A stretch of DNA of 64,000 nucleotides, taken from assembly GCF_009647605.1 (NCBI RefSeq), contig NZ_WJIF01000005.1, forward strand, positions 124,001 to 188,000. Direction: 5' to 3'. The notes below the pieces were generated by a model. It did not search any database and was not told the origin of the DNA. It worked only from the letters and a program-made list of their open reading frames with translations. The translations under genes and the position numbers were made by a program. Numbering within the stretch: the stretch's first letter is position 1; each line of letters begins with the position of its first letter. The stretch is from Agromyces agglutinans. GTDB lineage: Bacteria > Actinomycetota > Actinomycetes > Actinomycetales > Microbacteriaceae. Shown piece after piece: positions 41,158-50,846 of the stretch.

Positions 41158-41664
41158 TCAGCCCTGGAAGTCCTCGGGGTCGACCTCGTCGAGGAACCGC
41201 TTGAACTCGTCGAGCTCGGCGTCGTCGTCGCGCGCGTCCTCGTGCTCTTCGAGGAGTTCGGCCGCGATGCCGGCCGCCTCGAGCACCTCGTCCTCGACGA
41301 CGATCGGCGCCTCGGCGCGCAGCGCGAGCGCGATCGCGTCGGAGGGCCTCGCGTCGATCACCTGCGCGCCGGTGGGCGTCGCGATCGTGAGTTCGGCGTA
41401 GAAGGTGCCGCCGTCGATGCGGGTGACCGTGGCCTGCTCGACACGCGCGTCGACCACGTCGAAGAGGGTCGTGAGCAGGTCGTGGGAGAGCGGACGCGGC
41501 GCCTGCTCGCCCTGGATGGCGATCAGGATGGAGGTCGCCTCCTGCGCGCCGATCCAGATCGGCAGGATTCGGCCCTCGCCGCCGGGCTCGAGGAGGGGCT
41601 TGAGCAGCACCACGTGCTGCCTGGCGGCGTCGAGGGCGACGCCCAGCACCCTGACCTGGACCAT
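41158..41664 (-). CDS. Bifunctional nuclease-family (DUF151) protein
   Basis: 168 residues. VRVLGVALDAARQHVVLLKP, LPIWIGAQEATSILIAIQGE, RPLSHDLLTTLFDVVDARVE and IDARPSDAIALALRAEAPIVV are the DUF151/bifunctional-nuclease core. Members are widespread in actinobacteria, usually near MerR or FHA regulators of the garA/odhI group, which are absent here. The acidic C-terminal tail (ELLEEHEDARDDDAELDEF) is typical. Biochemical role is uncertain. Confidence 0.88.
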   Translation of the reverse strand: MVQVRVLGVALDAARQHVVLLKPLLEPGGEGRILPIWIGAQEATSILIAIQGEQAPRPLSHDLLTTLFDVVDARVEQATVTRIDGGTFYAELTIATPTGAQVIDARPSDAIALALRAEAPIVVEDEVLEAAGIAAELLEEHEDARDDDAELDEFKRFLDEVDPEDFQG

Positions 41665-41792
41665 GCCGGCTCCCGTCTGGCGTTCACGGCCGTCATCGCC
41701 ATGCTACGCCTCGGGTTCGGCCGGCTCACCGGAGCGCCGGCGAGCGCGTGAACACTCCGGCCCGGACCTAGCGCTCGCCCGTCCGACCTCGG

Positions 41793-41798
41793 TAGGGT
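41793..41798 (+). promoter_or_regulatory. -10 box of narG, leaderless
   Basis: TAGGGT ends seven bases before the narG ATG at 41806, the spacing of leaderless actinobacterial promoters. No Shine-Dalgarno is seen between it and the ATG. A clear FNR/CRP-type palindrome was not found upstream, so the oxygen or nitrate control is not visible. Confidence 0.5.
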
Positions 41799-41805
41799 CC
41801 GTGGC

Positions 41806-44800
41806 ATGGCCACGTCTTCGGGGGTTGACGGTCCGGCTTCCGACGCACTGCTTCGCGTCGGGAGGTTCTTCACGCGGTGGGACGAGACGCCCGACCACCG
41901 CGCGGCCTTCCTCAAGGGGGGCCGCCAGGGCGACGCGTTCTACCGCGACCGGTGGAGCCACGACAAGGTCGTCCGCTCGACGCACGGCGTGAACTGCACC
42001 GGCTCGTGTTCGTGGAAGGTGTACGTCAAGGACGGCATCATCACGTGGGAGGCGCAGCAGACCGACTATCCGAGCGTCGGCCCCGACCGCCCCGAATACG
42101 AGCCCCGCGGGTGCCCCCGCGGGGCTGCGTTCTCGTGGTACACCTACTCCCCCACGCGCGTGCGGTACCCCTACGTCCGGGGCGTGCTGCTCGACGCGTA
42201 CCGCGAGGCGAAGGCGCGCACGGGCGACCCGGTGCTCGCCTTCGGCGAGGTCTCGAAGAACCCCGAGACGCGCCGGCGCTACCAGCAGGCGCGCGGCAAG
42301 GGCGGCCTCGTGCGCGCGACCTGGGCCGAGGCCGTCGAGCTCGTGGCCGCCGGCTACGTGCACACCATCAAGGAGTACGGGCCCGACCGGGTCGCGGGCT
42401 TCTCGCCGATCCCGGCGATGTCGATGGTCTCGCACTGCATCGGCACCCGCTTCACGCAGCTGGTCGGCGGCGTCATGACGAGCTTCTACGACTGGTACGC
42501 CGACTTGCCCGTGGCGAGCCCGCAGGTGTTCGGCGACCAGACCGACGTGCCCGAGTCCGGTGACTGGTGGGATGCCACGTACCTGATGATGTGGGGCTCC
42601 AACGTGCCCGTGACGCGCACGCCCGACGCGCACTGGATGGCCGAGGTGCGCTACCGCGGCACCAAGGTCGTCACGGTGAGCCCGGACTACGCCGACAACA
42701 CCAAGTTCGCCGACGAGTGGCTGCCCTGCCAGGCCGGCACCGACGCGGCCCTCGCGATGGCGATGGGCCACGTCCTGCTGAAGGAGCACTACGTCGACCG
42801 CCGCGAGCCGTTCTTCGTCGACTTCTCCCGCAAGTACACCGACCTGCCGCACCTCGTGACCCTCGTCGAGCACTCCAACGGCGGGCTCGTGCCGGGCAAG
42901 TTCCTGACGAGCGCGGACCTGACCGGCGCAGACCTGGCGAGCGCGGACCTCGGCGCAGGAGCATCCGAAGACGCCTGGAAGACCGTCGTGCTCGAGGCCG
43001 CGACCGGCGAGCCGGTCGTACCGAACGGCTCGATGGGAATCCGCTACGCGGAATCGGGCGTGGGCCGCTGGAACCTCGACCTGGGCGAGACCCAGCCTGC
43101 GCTGTCGGTGCGCGACGCGAAGACCGCGGCCGAGGACGTCGAGGTGCTCCTGCCCCGCTTCGACTCGCCCGACGGCGAGGGCGCGGTGCTGCGCCGCGGC
43201 GTGCCGGCCGTTCGCGTAGCCGGGAAGCTCGTGACGACCGTCTACGACCTGCTGCTCGCGCAGTACGGCGTGGCGCGCGAGGGCCTGCCGGGCGAGTGGC
43301 CCGCCGGCTACGACGACGCGGAGAGCCCGTACACGCCCGCGTGGCAGGAGGACATCACGGGCGTCCCGGCCGAGGCGTGCATCCGCGTCGCGCGCGAGTT
43401 CTCGCAGAACGCCATCGACTCGGGCGGTCGCTCGATGATCATCATGGGCGCGGGCATCTGCCAGTGGTTCCACGGGGATGCCACGTACCGGTCGATCCTC
43501 TCGCTCCTGATCCTCACGGGGTCGATGGGCCGCAACGGCGGCGGCTGGGCGCACTACGTCGGGCAGGAGAAGTGCCGGCCCATCACCGGATGGCTCTCGC
43601 TCGCGAACGCGCTCGACTGGGTGCGACCGCCGCGCACGATGATCGGCACGGCGTACTGGTACATGCACACCGACCAGTGGCGCTTCGACGGCTACTCGGC
43701 CGACGCGCTCGCCTCGCCGCTGGCCGAGGGCAACCTCGACGGGATGCACACGGCCGACGCGATCGCGCAGTCGGCCCGCCTCGGCTGGATGCCGTTCTAT
43801 CCGCAGTTCGACCGCAACCCGCTCGACGTGGCCGATGCCGCCGAGGCCGCGGTCGCCGCGGGCGACGCCCCCGACGCGGCATCCTTCGTCGCGGGCCAGC
43901 TGCGCAGCGGCGACCTGCAACCGGCCATCGCCGACGTCGACGCGCCCGAGAACTGGCCCCGCCTGCTCACACTCTGGCGCTCGAACCTCATGGGGTCCTC
44001 GGCGAAGGGCAACGAGTACTTCCTGAAGTACCTGCTCGGCACGCACAGCAACGTGATGGCCACCGACGAGGCATCCGTTCGCCCGCGCGACGTCGCCTGG
44101 CACGACGAGATCCCCGAGGGCAAGCTCGACCTGCTCGTCTCGGCCGACTTCCGGATGACGTCGACGACGCTGCTCAGCGACGTCGTGTTCCCCGCGGCGA
44201 CCTGGTACGAGAAGCACGACCTGTCGTCGACCGACATGCACCCGTTCGTGCACGCCTTCACGCCCGCGATCGATCCGCCGTGGGAGGCGAAGAGCGACTT
44301 CGACCTGTTCCACGCGATCGCCCGCGAGCTGTCGCGGATGGCGAAGACGCACCTCGGCACGCGGAAGGACCTCGTGTCGGTGCCGATGCAGCACGACACC
44401 GCGGGCGAGACCTCGCAGCCCGGCGGCGTCGTGCGCGACTGGGCCCGCGGCGACGTCGCACCGCAGCCCGGGAGGACGATGCCGGTGTTCCAGGTCGTCG
44501 AGCGCGACTACACGGCGATCGCCGACCAGCTCGCCACCGTCGGGCCGCTGGCTGAGAAGCTCGGATTCACCATCAAGAACGTCACCTACGACGTGTCGCA
44601 CGAGGTCGACCGGCTCGCGAAGCAGCACGGGGTCCTGCCGAGCGGCCCGGCCGCGGGCCGGCCCGCGATCGACACCGACGTCAGGATGGCGGAGGCGATC
44701 CTCTCGTTCTCGGGGACGACCAACGGCGAGCTCGCGGTGCAGGGGTTCCGGACGCTCGAGAAGCGCGTCGGCAAGCCGCTCGCCGACCTCGCCGAGGGGT

Positions 44801-45537
44801 CCGAGGAGAGGCGCATCACGTTCGCGATGACGCAGGCCGCGCCCGTGCCCGTGATCACGAGCCCCGAGTGGTCGGGCTCGGAGACCGGCGGCCGCCGGTA
44901 CGCGCCCTTCACGGTGAACATCGAGCGCCTGAAGCCGTTCCACACGCTCACGGGCCGCATGCACTTCTACCTCGACCACGACTGGATGCGCGACCTCGGC
45001 GAGGCGATGCCGATCTACCGGCCGCCGCTCGACATGCACCGACTGTTCGGCGAGCCGAAGCTCGGCCCGAACGGCGAGCAGCAGGTCGTCGTGCGCTACC
45101 TCACGCCGCACTCGAAGTGGTCGATCCACTCCGAGTACCAGGACAACCTGTTCATGCTCTCGCTCTCGCGCGGCGGGCCGACGGTCTGGATGAGCCCCGC
45201 CGACGCGCAGGCGATCGGCGCCGCCGACAACGACTGGGTCGAGTGCGTGAACTCCAACGGCGTACTGGTCGCGCGCGCGATCGTCTCGCACCGGATGCCC
45301 GACGGCGTGGTCTACGTGCACCACGCGCAGGAACGCACGATCGACGTGCCGAAGTCCGAGGCGACCGGTCGGCGCGGCGGCATCCACAACTCGGTGACGC
45401 GCCTGCTCGTGAAGCCGACCCACCTCATCGGCGGGTACGCGCAGCTGTCGTACACGTTCAACTACCTCGGCCCGACCGGCAACCAGCGCGACATGGTGGC
45501 GACGATCCGCCGCCGGTCGCAGGACGTCACGTACTAG
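41806..45537 (+). CDS. narG: Respiratory nitrate reductase alpha subunit NarG
   Basis: 1243 residues, full family length. The FS0 [4Fe-4S] motif is at the N-terminus (His60-GVN-Cys64-TGS-Cys68, later Cys103 in EPRGCPRG). FYDWYADLPVASPQVFGDQT and DVPESGDWW form the molybdenum-ligand region, with bis-MGD contacts such as WGSNVPVTRTPDAHW. The C-terminal LTPHSKWSIHSEYQDN and YNYLGPTGNQRD-type end are typical. It reduces nitrate to nitrite at the cytoplasmic face of the membrane, receiving electrons from NarH. A short Ala/Asp/Leu repeat (SADLTGADLASADLG, about 370-385) is an unusual insertion. First gene of the narGHJIK operon. Confidence 0.97.
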   Translation: MATSSGVDGPASDALLRVGRFFTRWDETPDHRAAFLKGGRQGDAFYRDRWSHDKVVRSTHGVNCTGSCSWKVYVKDGIITWEAQQTDYPSVGPDRPEYEPRGCPRGAAFSWYTYSPTRVRYPYVRGVLLDAYREAKARTGDPVLAFGEVSKNPETRRRYQQARGKGGLVRATWAEAVELVAAGYVHTIKEYGPDRVAGFSPIPAMSMVSHCIGTRFTQLVGGVMTSFYDWYADLPVASPQVFGDQTDVPESGDWWDATYLMMWGSNVPVTRTPDAHWMAEVRYRGTKVVTVSPDYADNTKFADEWLPCQAGTDAALAMAMGHVLLKEHYVDRREPFFVDFSRKYTDLPHLVTLVEHSNGGLVPGKFLTSADLTGADLASADLGAGASEDAWKTVVLEAATGEPVVPNGSMGIRYAESGVGRWNLDLGETQPALSVRDAKTAAEDVEVLLPRFDSPDGEGAVLRRGVPAVRVAGKLVTTVYDLLLAQYGVAREGLPGEWPAGYDDAESPYTPAWQEDITGVPAEACIRVAREFSQNAIDSGGRSMIIMGAGICQWFHGDATYRSILSLLILTGSMGRNGGGWAHYVGQEKCRPITGWLSLANALDWVRPPRTMIGTAYWYMHTDQWRFDGYSADALASPLAEGNLDGMHTADAIAQSARLGWMPFYPQFDRNPLDVADAAEAAVAAGDAPDAASFVAGQLRSGDLQPAIADVDAPENWPRLLTLWRSNLMGSSAKGNEYFLKYLLGTHSNVMATDEASVRPRDVAWHDEIPEGKLDLLVSADFRMTSTTLLSDVVFPAATWYEKHDLSSTDMHPFVHAFTPAIDPPWEAKSDFDLFHAIARELSRMAKTHLGTRKDLVSVPMQHDTAGETSQPGGVVRDWARGDVAPQPGRTMPVFQVVERDYTAIADQLATVGPLAEKLGFTIKNVTYDVSHEVDRLAKQHGVLPSGPAAGRPAIDTDVRMAEAILSFSGTTNGELAVQGFRTLEKRVGKPLADLAEGSEERRITFAMTQAAPVPVITSPEWSGSETGGRRYAPFTVNIERLKPFHTLTGRMHFYLDHDWMRDLGEAMPIYRPPLDMHRLFGEPKLGPNGEQQVVVRYLTPHSKWSIHSEYQDNLFMLSLSRGGPTVWMSPADAQAIGAADNDWVECVNSNGVLVARAIVSHRMPDGVVYVHHAQERTIDVPKSEATGRRGGIHNSVTRLLVKPTHLIGGYAQLSYTFNYLGPTGNQRDMVATIRRRSQDVTY

Positions 45538-45553
45538 GAGAGGTGACCCGCTG

Positions 45554-47266
45554 ATGCGAGTGATGGCCCAGATGGGCATGGTGATGAACCTCGACAAGTG
45601 CATCGGGTGCCACACCTGCTCGGTGACGTGCAAGCAGGCGTGGACGAACCGCGCCGGCACCGAGTACGTCTGGTTCAACAACGTCGAGACGAGACCCGGG
45701 CAGGGGTATCCGCGACGCTACGAGGACCAGGAGAAGTGGCGCGGCGGGTGGGAGCTGAACGGCCGCGGTCGCCTGAAGCTCCGCACCGGCAGCCGGCTCA
45801 AGCGCCTGCTCACGATCTTCTCGTCGCCCGTGCAGCCCAAGCTCGAGGACTACTACGAGCCGTGGACCTACGACTACCAGACCCTGATCGACGCGCCGCT
45901 CGGCGACGACTTCCCGGTGGCGCGGCCGAAGTCGCTCATCACCGGCGAGGACACGAAGATCACGTGGTCGGCGAACTGGGACGACGACCTCGGCGGCGCG
46001 AGCGAGATGGGCCACCTCGACCCCGTCGTCGAGAAGGTCCGCCGCGAGTCGGAGGACGCGATCAAGTTCCAGTTCGAGCAGACGTTCATGTTCTACCTGC
46101 CGCGCATCTGCGAGCACTGCCTGAACCCGTCGTGCATGGCCTCGTGCCCCTCGGGCGCGATCTACAAGCGCGAGGAGGACGGCATCGTCCTCGTCGACCA
46201 GGACCGCTGCCGCGGGTGGCGGCAGTGCATCACCGGATGCCCCTACAAGAAGATCTACTTCAACCACCGCACCGGCAAGGCCGAGAAGTGCACGCTCTGC
46301 TACCCGCGGCTCGAGGTCGGCCTCCCGACGGTGTGCTCGGAGACGTGCGTCGGGCGGCTGCGCTACCTCGGCCTGTTCCTGTACGACGCCGACAAGGTCA
46401 CCGAGGCGGCCTCCACGCCCGACGAGCAGGACCTGTACGAGGCACAGCTCGACCTCATGCTCGACCCGGACGACCCCGAGGTGATCCGCGCGGCGCGCGA
46501 GCAGGACATCCCCGACGACTGGATGGACGCGGCCCGCCGCTCGCCCGTGTACGCGCTCGCGAAGAAGTACCGCGTGGCGCTGCCGCTGCATCCCGAGTAC
46601 CGCACGATGCCGATGGTCTGGTACATCCCGCCGCTGTCGCCGATCGTCGACCTGCTGCGCGACCAGGGCCACGACGCCGAGTCGGCGGGCACCCTGTTCG
46701 GCGCGATCGAGGCGCTGCGCATCCCCGTCGAGTACCTCGCCGAACTGTTCACGGCGGGCGACACCGACCTCGTCACGGGCGTGCTGCGCAAGCTCGCCGC
46801 GATGCGCGCCTACCTGCGCGACATCACCCTCGACCGCGAGCGCGACGAGTCGATCCCCGCCTCGGTCGGCATGAGCGGCGCGACCATGTACGAGATGTAC
46901 CGGCTGCTCGCGATCGCGAAGTACGAGGAGCGCTACGTCATCCCGACGGCGCACTACGAACGCGCGCACGAGCTGGAGGAGCTCGGCTGCTCGCTCGACT
47001 TCGACGGCGGGCCGTACGAGATCGGCGAGTCGGGGCCGTTCGGCGAGGCGAGCGGGCGCCCGGCACCCGTCGCCGTCGAGACCTACCAGGCGCTGCGCGA
47101 CCGGCAGACCGCCGGCGAAGCCGCGAGCAGCGAGTCGCTGCGAGGCCGGGTCAACCTGCTGAACTGGGACGGCAACGGCGCGCCGACGGGCCTGTTCCCG
47201 CCGCGCGGGGAACCGGATGCCCCGGCGGATGAGCCCGCGGGCGACGCGCCCGGAGGCCGCCGATGA
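45554..47266 (+). CDS. narH: Respiratory nitrate reductase beta subunit NarH
   Basis: 570 residues. Four cysteine groups are visible: CIGCHTCSVTCKQAW near the start; CEHCLNPSCMASCPSGA; DRCRGWRQCITGCPYKK, where Trp replaces a Cys as in other NarH proteins so this site holds a [3Fe-4S] cluster; and CTLCYPRLEVGLPTVCSETC. It passes electrons from NarI hemes to NarG. GGAGAGGTG precedes the ATG, 17 bases after narG. Confidence 0.97.
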   Translation: MRVMAQMGMVMNLDKCIGCHTCSVTCKQAWTNRAGTEYVWFNNVETRPGQGYPRRYEDQEKWRGGWELNGRGRLKLRTGSRLKRLLTIFSSPVQPKLEDYYEPWTYDYQTLIDAPLGDDFPVARPKSLITGEDTKITWSANWDDDLGGASEMGHLDPVVEKVRRESEDAIKFQFEQTFMFYLPRICEHCLNPSCMASCPSGAIYKREEDGIVLVDQDRCRGWRQCITGCPYKKIYFNHRTGKAEKCTLCYPRLEVGLPTVCSETCVGRLRYLGLFLYDADKVTEAASTPDEQDLYEAQLDLMLDPDDPEVIRAAREQDIPDDWMDAARRSPVYALAKKYRVALPLHPEYRTMPMVWYIPPLSPIVDLLRDQGHDAESAGTLFGAIEALRIPVEYLAELFTAGDTDLVTGVLRKLAAMRAYLRDITLDRERDESIPASVGMSGATMYEMYRLLAIAKYEERYVIPTAHYERAHELEELGCSLDFDGGPYEIGESGPFGEASGRPAPVAVETYQALRDRQTAGEAASSESLRGRVNLLNWDGNGAPTGLFPPRGEPDAPADEPAGDAPGGRR

Positions 47267-47886
47267 ACCGCGCGGTCGTGTACCAGGCGGCCTCAATCTG
47301 CCTCAGCTACCCCGACGATCGCGTGCTCGGCCTCGCCGACGTCGTCGGACGCGCGCTCGACGAGTCGGCGCCCGCGGCGGCGGCATCCTTCGCCCCGCTG
47401 CTGCGCTGGTGGGAGACGACGCCCGCGTCGGAGGTGCAGCGGAGCTACGTCGACGTGTTCGACCTGTCGAAGCGCCACGCGCTCTACCTCTCGTACTGGA
47501 CCGACGGCGACACGCGGCGCCGCGGCCAGGTGCTCGCCGACTTCAAGCAGCGCTTCCGCGACGCCGGGCTGGTGCTCGGCGACACGGGCGAGCTGCCCGA
47601 CCACCTGCCGCTCGTGCTGGAGTTCGCGAGGCACCGCCCCGACGAGGGCGCCGAACTGCTGCAGTCCTACCGCGCGAGCCTCGAGCTCATCCGCATCGCG
47701 CTCGCCGAGCGCGATTCGCCGTACGCCGGGGTCGTCGCGGCGGTGTGCGCGACCCTGCCCGGCCGGTCGCCCGAGGACCGCGCGCAGGCGATGGCACTGG
47801 CGGCGGCAGGCCCGCCCGCGGAATCGGTCGGGCTCGACCCGTACGACCCCCGCCTGCTGCCGCTCGAGCCCACGGGGGGTCGCTGA
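47263..47886 (+). CDS. narJ: Nitrate reductase assembly chaperone NarJ
   Basis: 207 residues of the TorD/DmsD-like chaperone family (YQAASICLSYPDDRVLGLADVVG, SYVDVFDLSKRHALYLSYW, DHLPLVLEFA). It helps insert the molybdenum cofactor and heme/Fe-S groups into NarGHI before membrane attachment and is not part of the final enzyme. ATGA overlap with narH; its stop overlaps the narI start. Confidence 0.94.
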   Translation: MNRAVVYQAASICLSYPDDRVLGLADVVGRALDESAPAAAASFAPLLRWWETTPASEVQRSYVDVFDLSKRHALYLSYWTDGDTRRRGQVLADFKQRFRDAGLVLGDTGELPDHLPLVLEFARHRPDEGAELLQSYRASLELIRIALAERDSPYAGVVAAVCATLPGRSPEDRAQAMALAAAGPPAESVGLDPYDPRLLPLEPTGGR

Positions 47887-48728
47887 TGTCGGTGCTGCTC
47901 TGGGGCATCCTGCCCTACGTGATGGTCGCCGTGTTCGTCGGCGGGCTGATCTGGCGATACCGCTACGACCAGTTCGGATGGACCACGCGCTCGTCGCAGC
48001 TCTACGAGTCGCGGCTGCTGCGCATCGGGTCGCCGCTGTTCCACTTCGGCATCCTCGTCGTGGTCATCGGGCACGTGGTCGGGCTGTTCATCCCGCAGGA
48101 GTGGACGGCGGCGGTCGGCGTCACTGAGGACCTCTACCATCTGTTGGCCCTGGGGCTCGGCACCGTCGCGGGCATCGCCACGCTCGTCGGCGTCGGCATC
48201 CTCGTCTACCGGCGCCGCACGACCGGGCCCGTGTTCATGGCCACCACGAAGAACGACAAGACCATGTACGTCGTGCTCGTCGCGGCGATCATCGCGGGCC
48301 TCGCGACGACCGTCATCAGCGTGTTCGGGCCCCACGAGGAGGTGACCTACCGCGACACGGTCTCGCCGTGGTTCCGGTCGCTGTTCATCCTCCAGCCCGA
48401 CATCCAGGCCATGTCGGAGGCCTCGTTCGCCTTCCAGCTGCACACCGTCGTCGGCATGCTGCTGTTCCTGATCTGGCCGTTCACGCGGCTCGTGCACGCG
48501 TTCACGGCGCCCGTGCACTACCTGTTCCGGCCGTACATCATCTACCGCTCGCGCGACGGGCGGCCGAGCGCGAGCCGGGGCATCCGCCGCGGCTGGACCG
48601 CGGTGGGCACGCCCGACCGCACGAGCGACCGGCGCGTGCCGGGGCCCGGGCCCAATGCCGTGCCCGGCCCGGGGAACCCCGGCGCGGGCGCACGCCGGAA
48701 GGACCGCACCGGAGGGGGAACGCGATGA
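47886..48728 (+). CDS. narI: Nitrate reductase gamma subunit NarI (cytochrome b)
   Basis: 280 residues. Five membrane helices; heme-ligand histidines in LFHFGILVVVIGHVVGLF (helix 2) and FQLHTVVGMLLFLIWPFTRLVHAF (helix 5). It takes electrons from the quinol pool and passes them to NarH. The last about 50 residues form a basic Pro/Gly-rich tail (RTSDRRVPGPGPNAVPGPG) longer than in enterobacterial NarI. ATG overlaps the narJ stop. Confidence 0.95.
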   Translation: MSVLLWGILPYVMVAVFVGGLIWRYRYDQFGWTTRSSQLYESRLLRIGSPLFHFGILVVVIGHVVGLFIPQEWTAAVGVTEDLYHLLALGLGTVAGIATLVGVGILVYRRRTTGPVFMATTKNDKTMYVVLVAAIIAGLATTVISVFGPHEEVTYRDTVSPWFRSLFILQPDIQAMSEASFAFQLHTVVGMLLFLIWPFTRLVHAFTAPVHYLFRPYIIYRSRDGRPSASRGIRRGWTAVGTPDRTSDRRVPGPGPNAVPGPGNPGAGARRKDRTGGGTR

Positions 48729-49942
48729 CCGAGACGAACACCCGCAGCGCGCCGACCGTGCTCGAGGGTCGTGGTCGCAACCTGGGGCTGGCGCTCCTGT
48801 CGTTCGCGATCACGTTCTGGGCGTGGAACCTGGTGGCGCCCATCGCGGTGCGCTACGCCGACGAGCTCGACCTGGATGCCACGCAGACCTCGATCCTCAT
48901 CGCGACGCCCGTCATCGTCGGCTCCGTCGGGCGCATCCTCACCGGCGCGCTGACCGACCGGTTCGGCGGCCGGATCATGTTCACCGTGCTCACGGCGATC
49001 TCGGCCGTGCCGGTGCTCCTCGTCATGTGGGCCGGGGAGCTCGGCTCCTACCCCCTGCTGATCGCCTTCGGGTTCCTGCTCGGCATCGCCGGCACGACGT
49101 TCGCCGTCGGCATCCCGTTCGTGAACGCGTGGTACGACCCGTCGAAGCGCGGGTTCGCGACCGGCGTCTTCGGCGCGGGCATGGGCGGCACGGCGCTCTC
49201 GTCGTTCTTCACGCCGCGCATGGTCGCGGCCTTCGGCTACGAGGCGACGCACGTGATCATCGCGATCGCCCTGCTCGTCGTCGCGGCGATCACCTGGTTC
49301 CTCATGCGCGACGCCCCGGTGTGGAAGCCCAACCACGACCGCGTGATGCCGCGGCTCGCGGCCGCCGGGCGGCTCGCCGTGACGTGGCAGATGGCGTTCC
49401 TGTACGCGGTCACGTTCGGCGGGTTCGTCGCCTTCTCCACCTACCTGCCGACCTATCTCAGCAACGTGTACGGGTACGACCTCACGGACGCCGGCGCACG
49501 CACGGCGGGCTTCGCGATCGCCGCGGTCATCGCGCGCCCGGTCGGCGGGTGGCTGTCCGACAAGATCGGGCCGGCGAAGGTGCTCATGATCTCGCTCGCG
49601 GGCGCCGCCGTGATGGCGATCGTGATCGCCCTGAAGCCCCCGGCCGAGCTGCTCGCCGGATCGAGCTTCGTGCTCATGGCCGTCTTCCTCGGCCTCGGCA
49701 CGGGGGCGGTGTTCACGTGGGTCGCCCAGCGTTCCCCGGCCGAGCGCGTCGGTTCGGTGACCGGCATCGTGGGCGCGATCGGCGGGCTGGGCGGGTTCTT
49801 CCCGCCGCTGGTCATGGGGGCGACGTACGACGCCGAGTCGCACAGCTACACGATCGGGCTCGTGCTGCTGTGCATCACGGCGCTCGTGGCGCTCGCGTTC
49901 ACGATCTTCCTCGCGCGGCGTCGGGGGCCTGCGGAAGAGTAG
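48725..49942 (+). CDS. narK: NarK-type nitrate/nitrite MFS transporter
   Basis: 405 residues, twelve membrane helices. Both nitrate-signature regions are present: GVFGAGMGGTALSSFFTPR in helix 5 and GIVGAIGGLGGFFPPLVMG in helix 11. RYADELDLDATQTSILIATPVIVGSVGRILTGALTDRFGGR is the substrate-site/motif A region. It imports nitrate (NarK1-like proton symport) and/or exchanges it for nitrite. It overlaps narI by four bases and completes the operon, an order common in actinobacteria, where narK may also come first. Confidence 0.95.
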   Translation: MTETNTRSAPTVLEGRGRNLGLALLSFAITFWAWNLVAPIAVRYADELDLDATQTSILIATPVIVGSVGRILTGALTDRFGGRIMFTVLTAISAVPVLLVMWAGELGSYPLLIAFGFLLGIAGTTFAVGIPFVNAWYDPSKRGFATGVFGAGMGGTALSSFFTPRMVAAFGYEATHVIIAIALLVVAAITWFLMRDAPVWKPNHDRVMPRLAAAGRLAVTWQMAFLYAVTFGGFVAFSTYLPTYLSNVYGYDLTDAGARTAGFAIAAVIARPVGGWLSDKIGPAKVLMISLAGAAVMAIVIALKPPAELLAGSSFVLMAVFLGLGTGAVFTWVAQRSPAERVGSVTGIVGAIGGLGGFFPPLVMGATYDAESHSYTIGLVLLCITALVALAFTIFLARRRGPAEE

Positions 49943-50809
<867 letters not shown>

Positions 50810-50846
50810 CCGGCGCCCGGCGCGACCTGCCGGCGGGCCGGGCGTG

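Noticed and set aside
41704-45681. A 1325-codon open frame on the - strand opposite narG
   Set aside because: Shadow of narG; composition dominated by Arg, His and Val without any motif.
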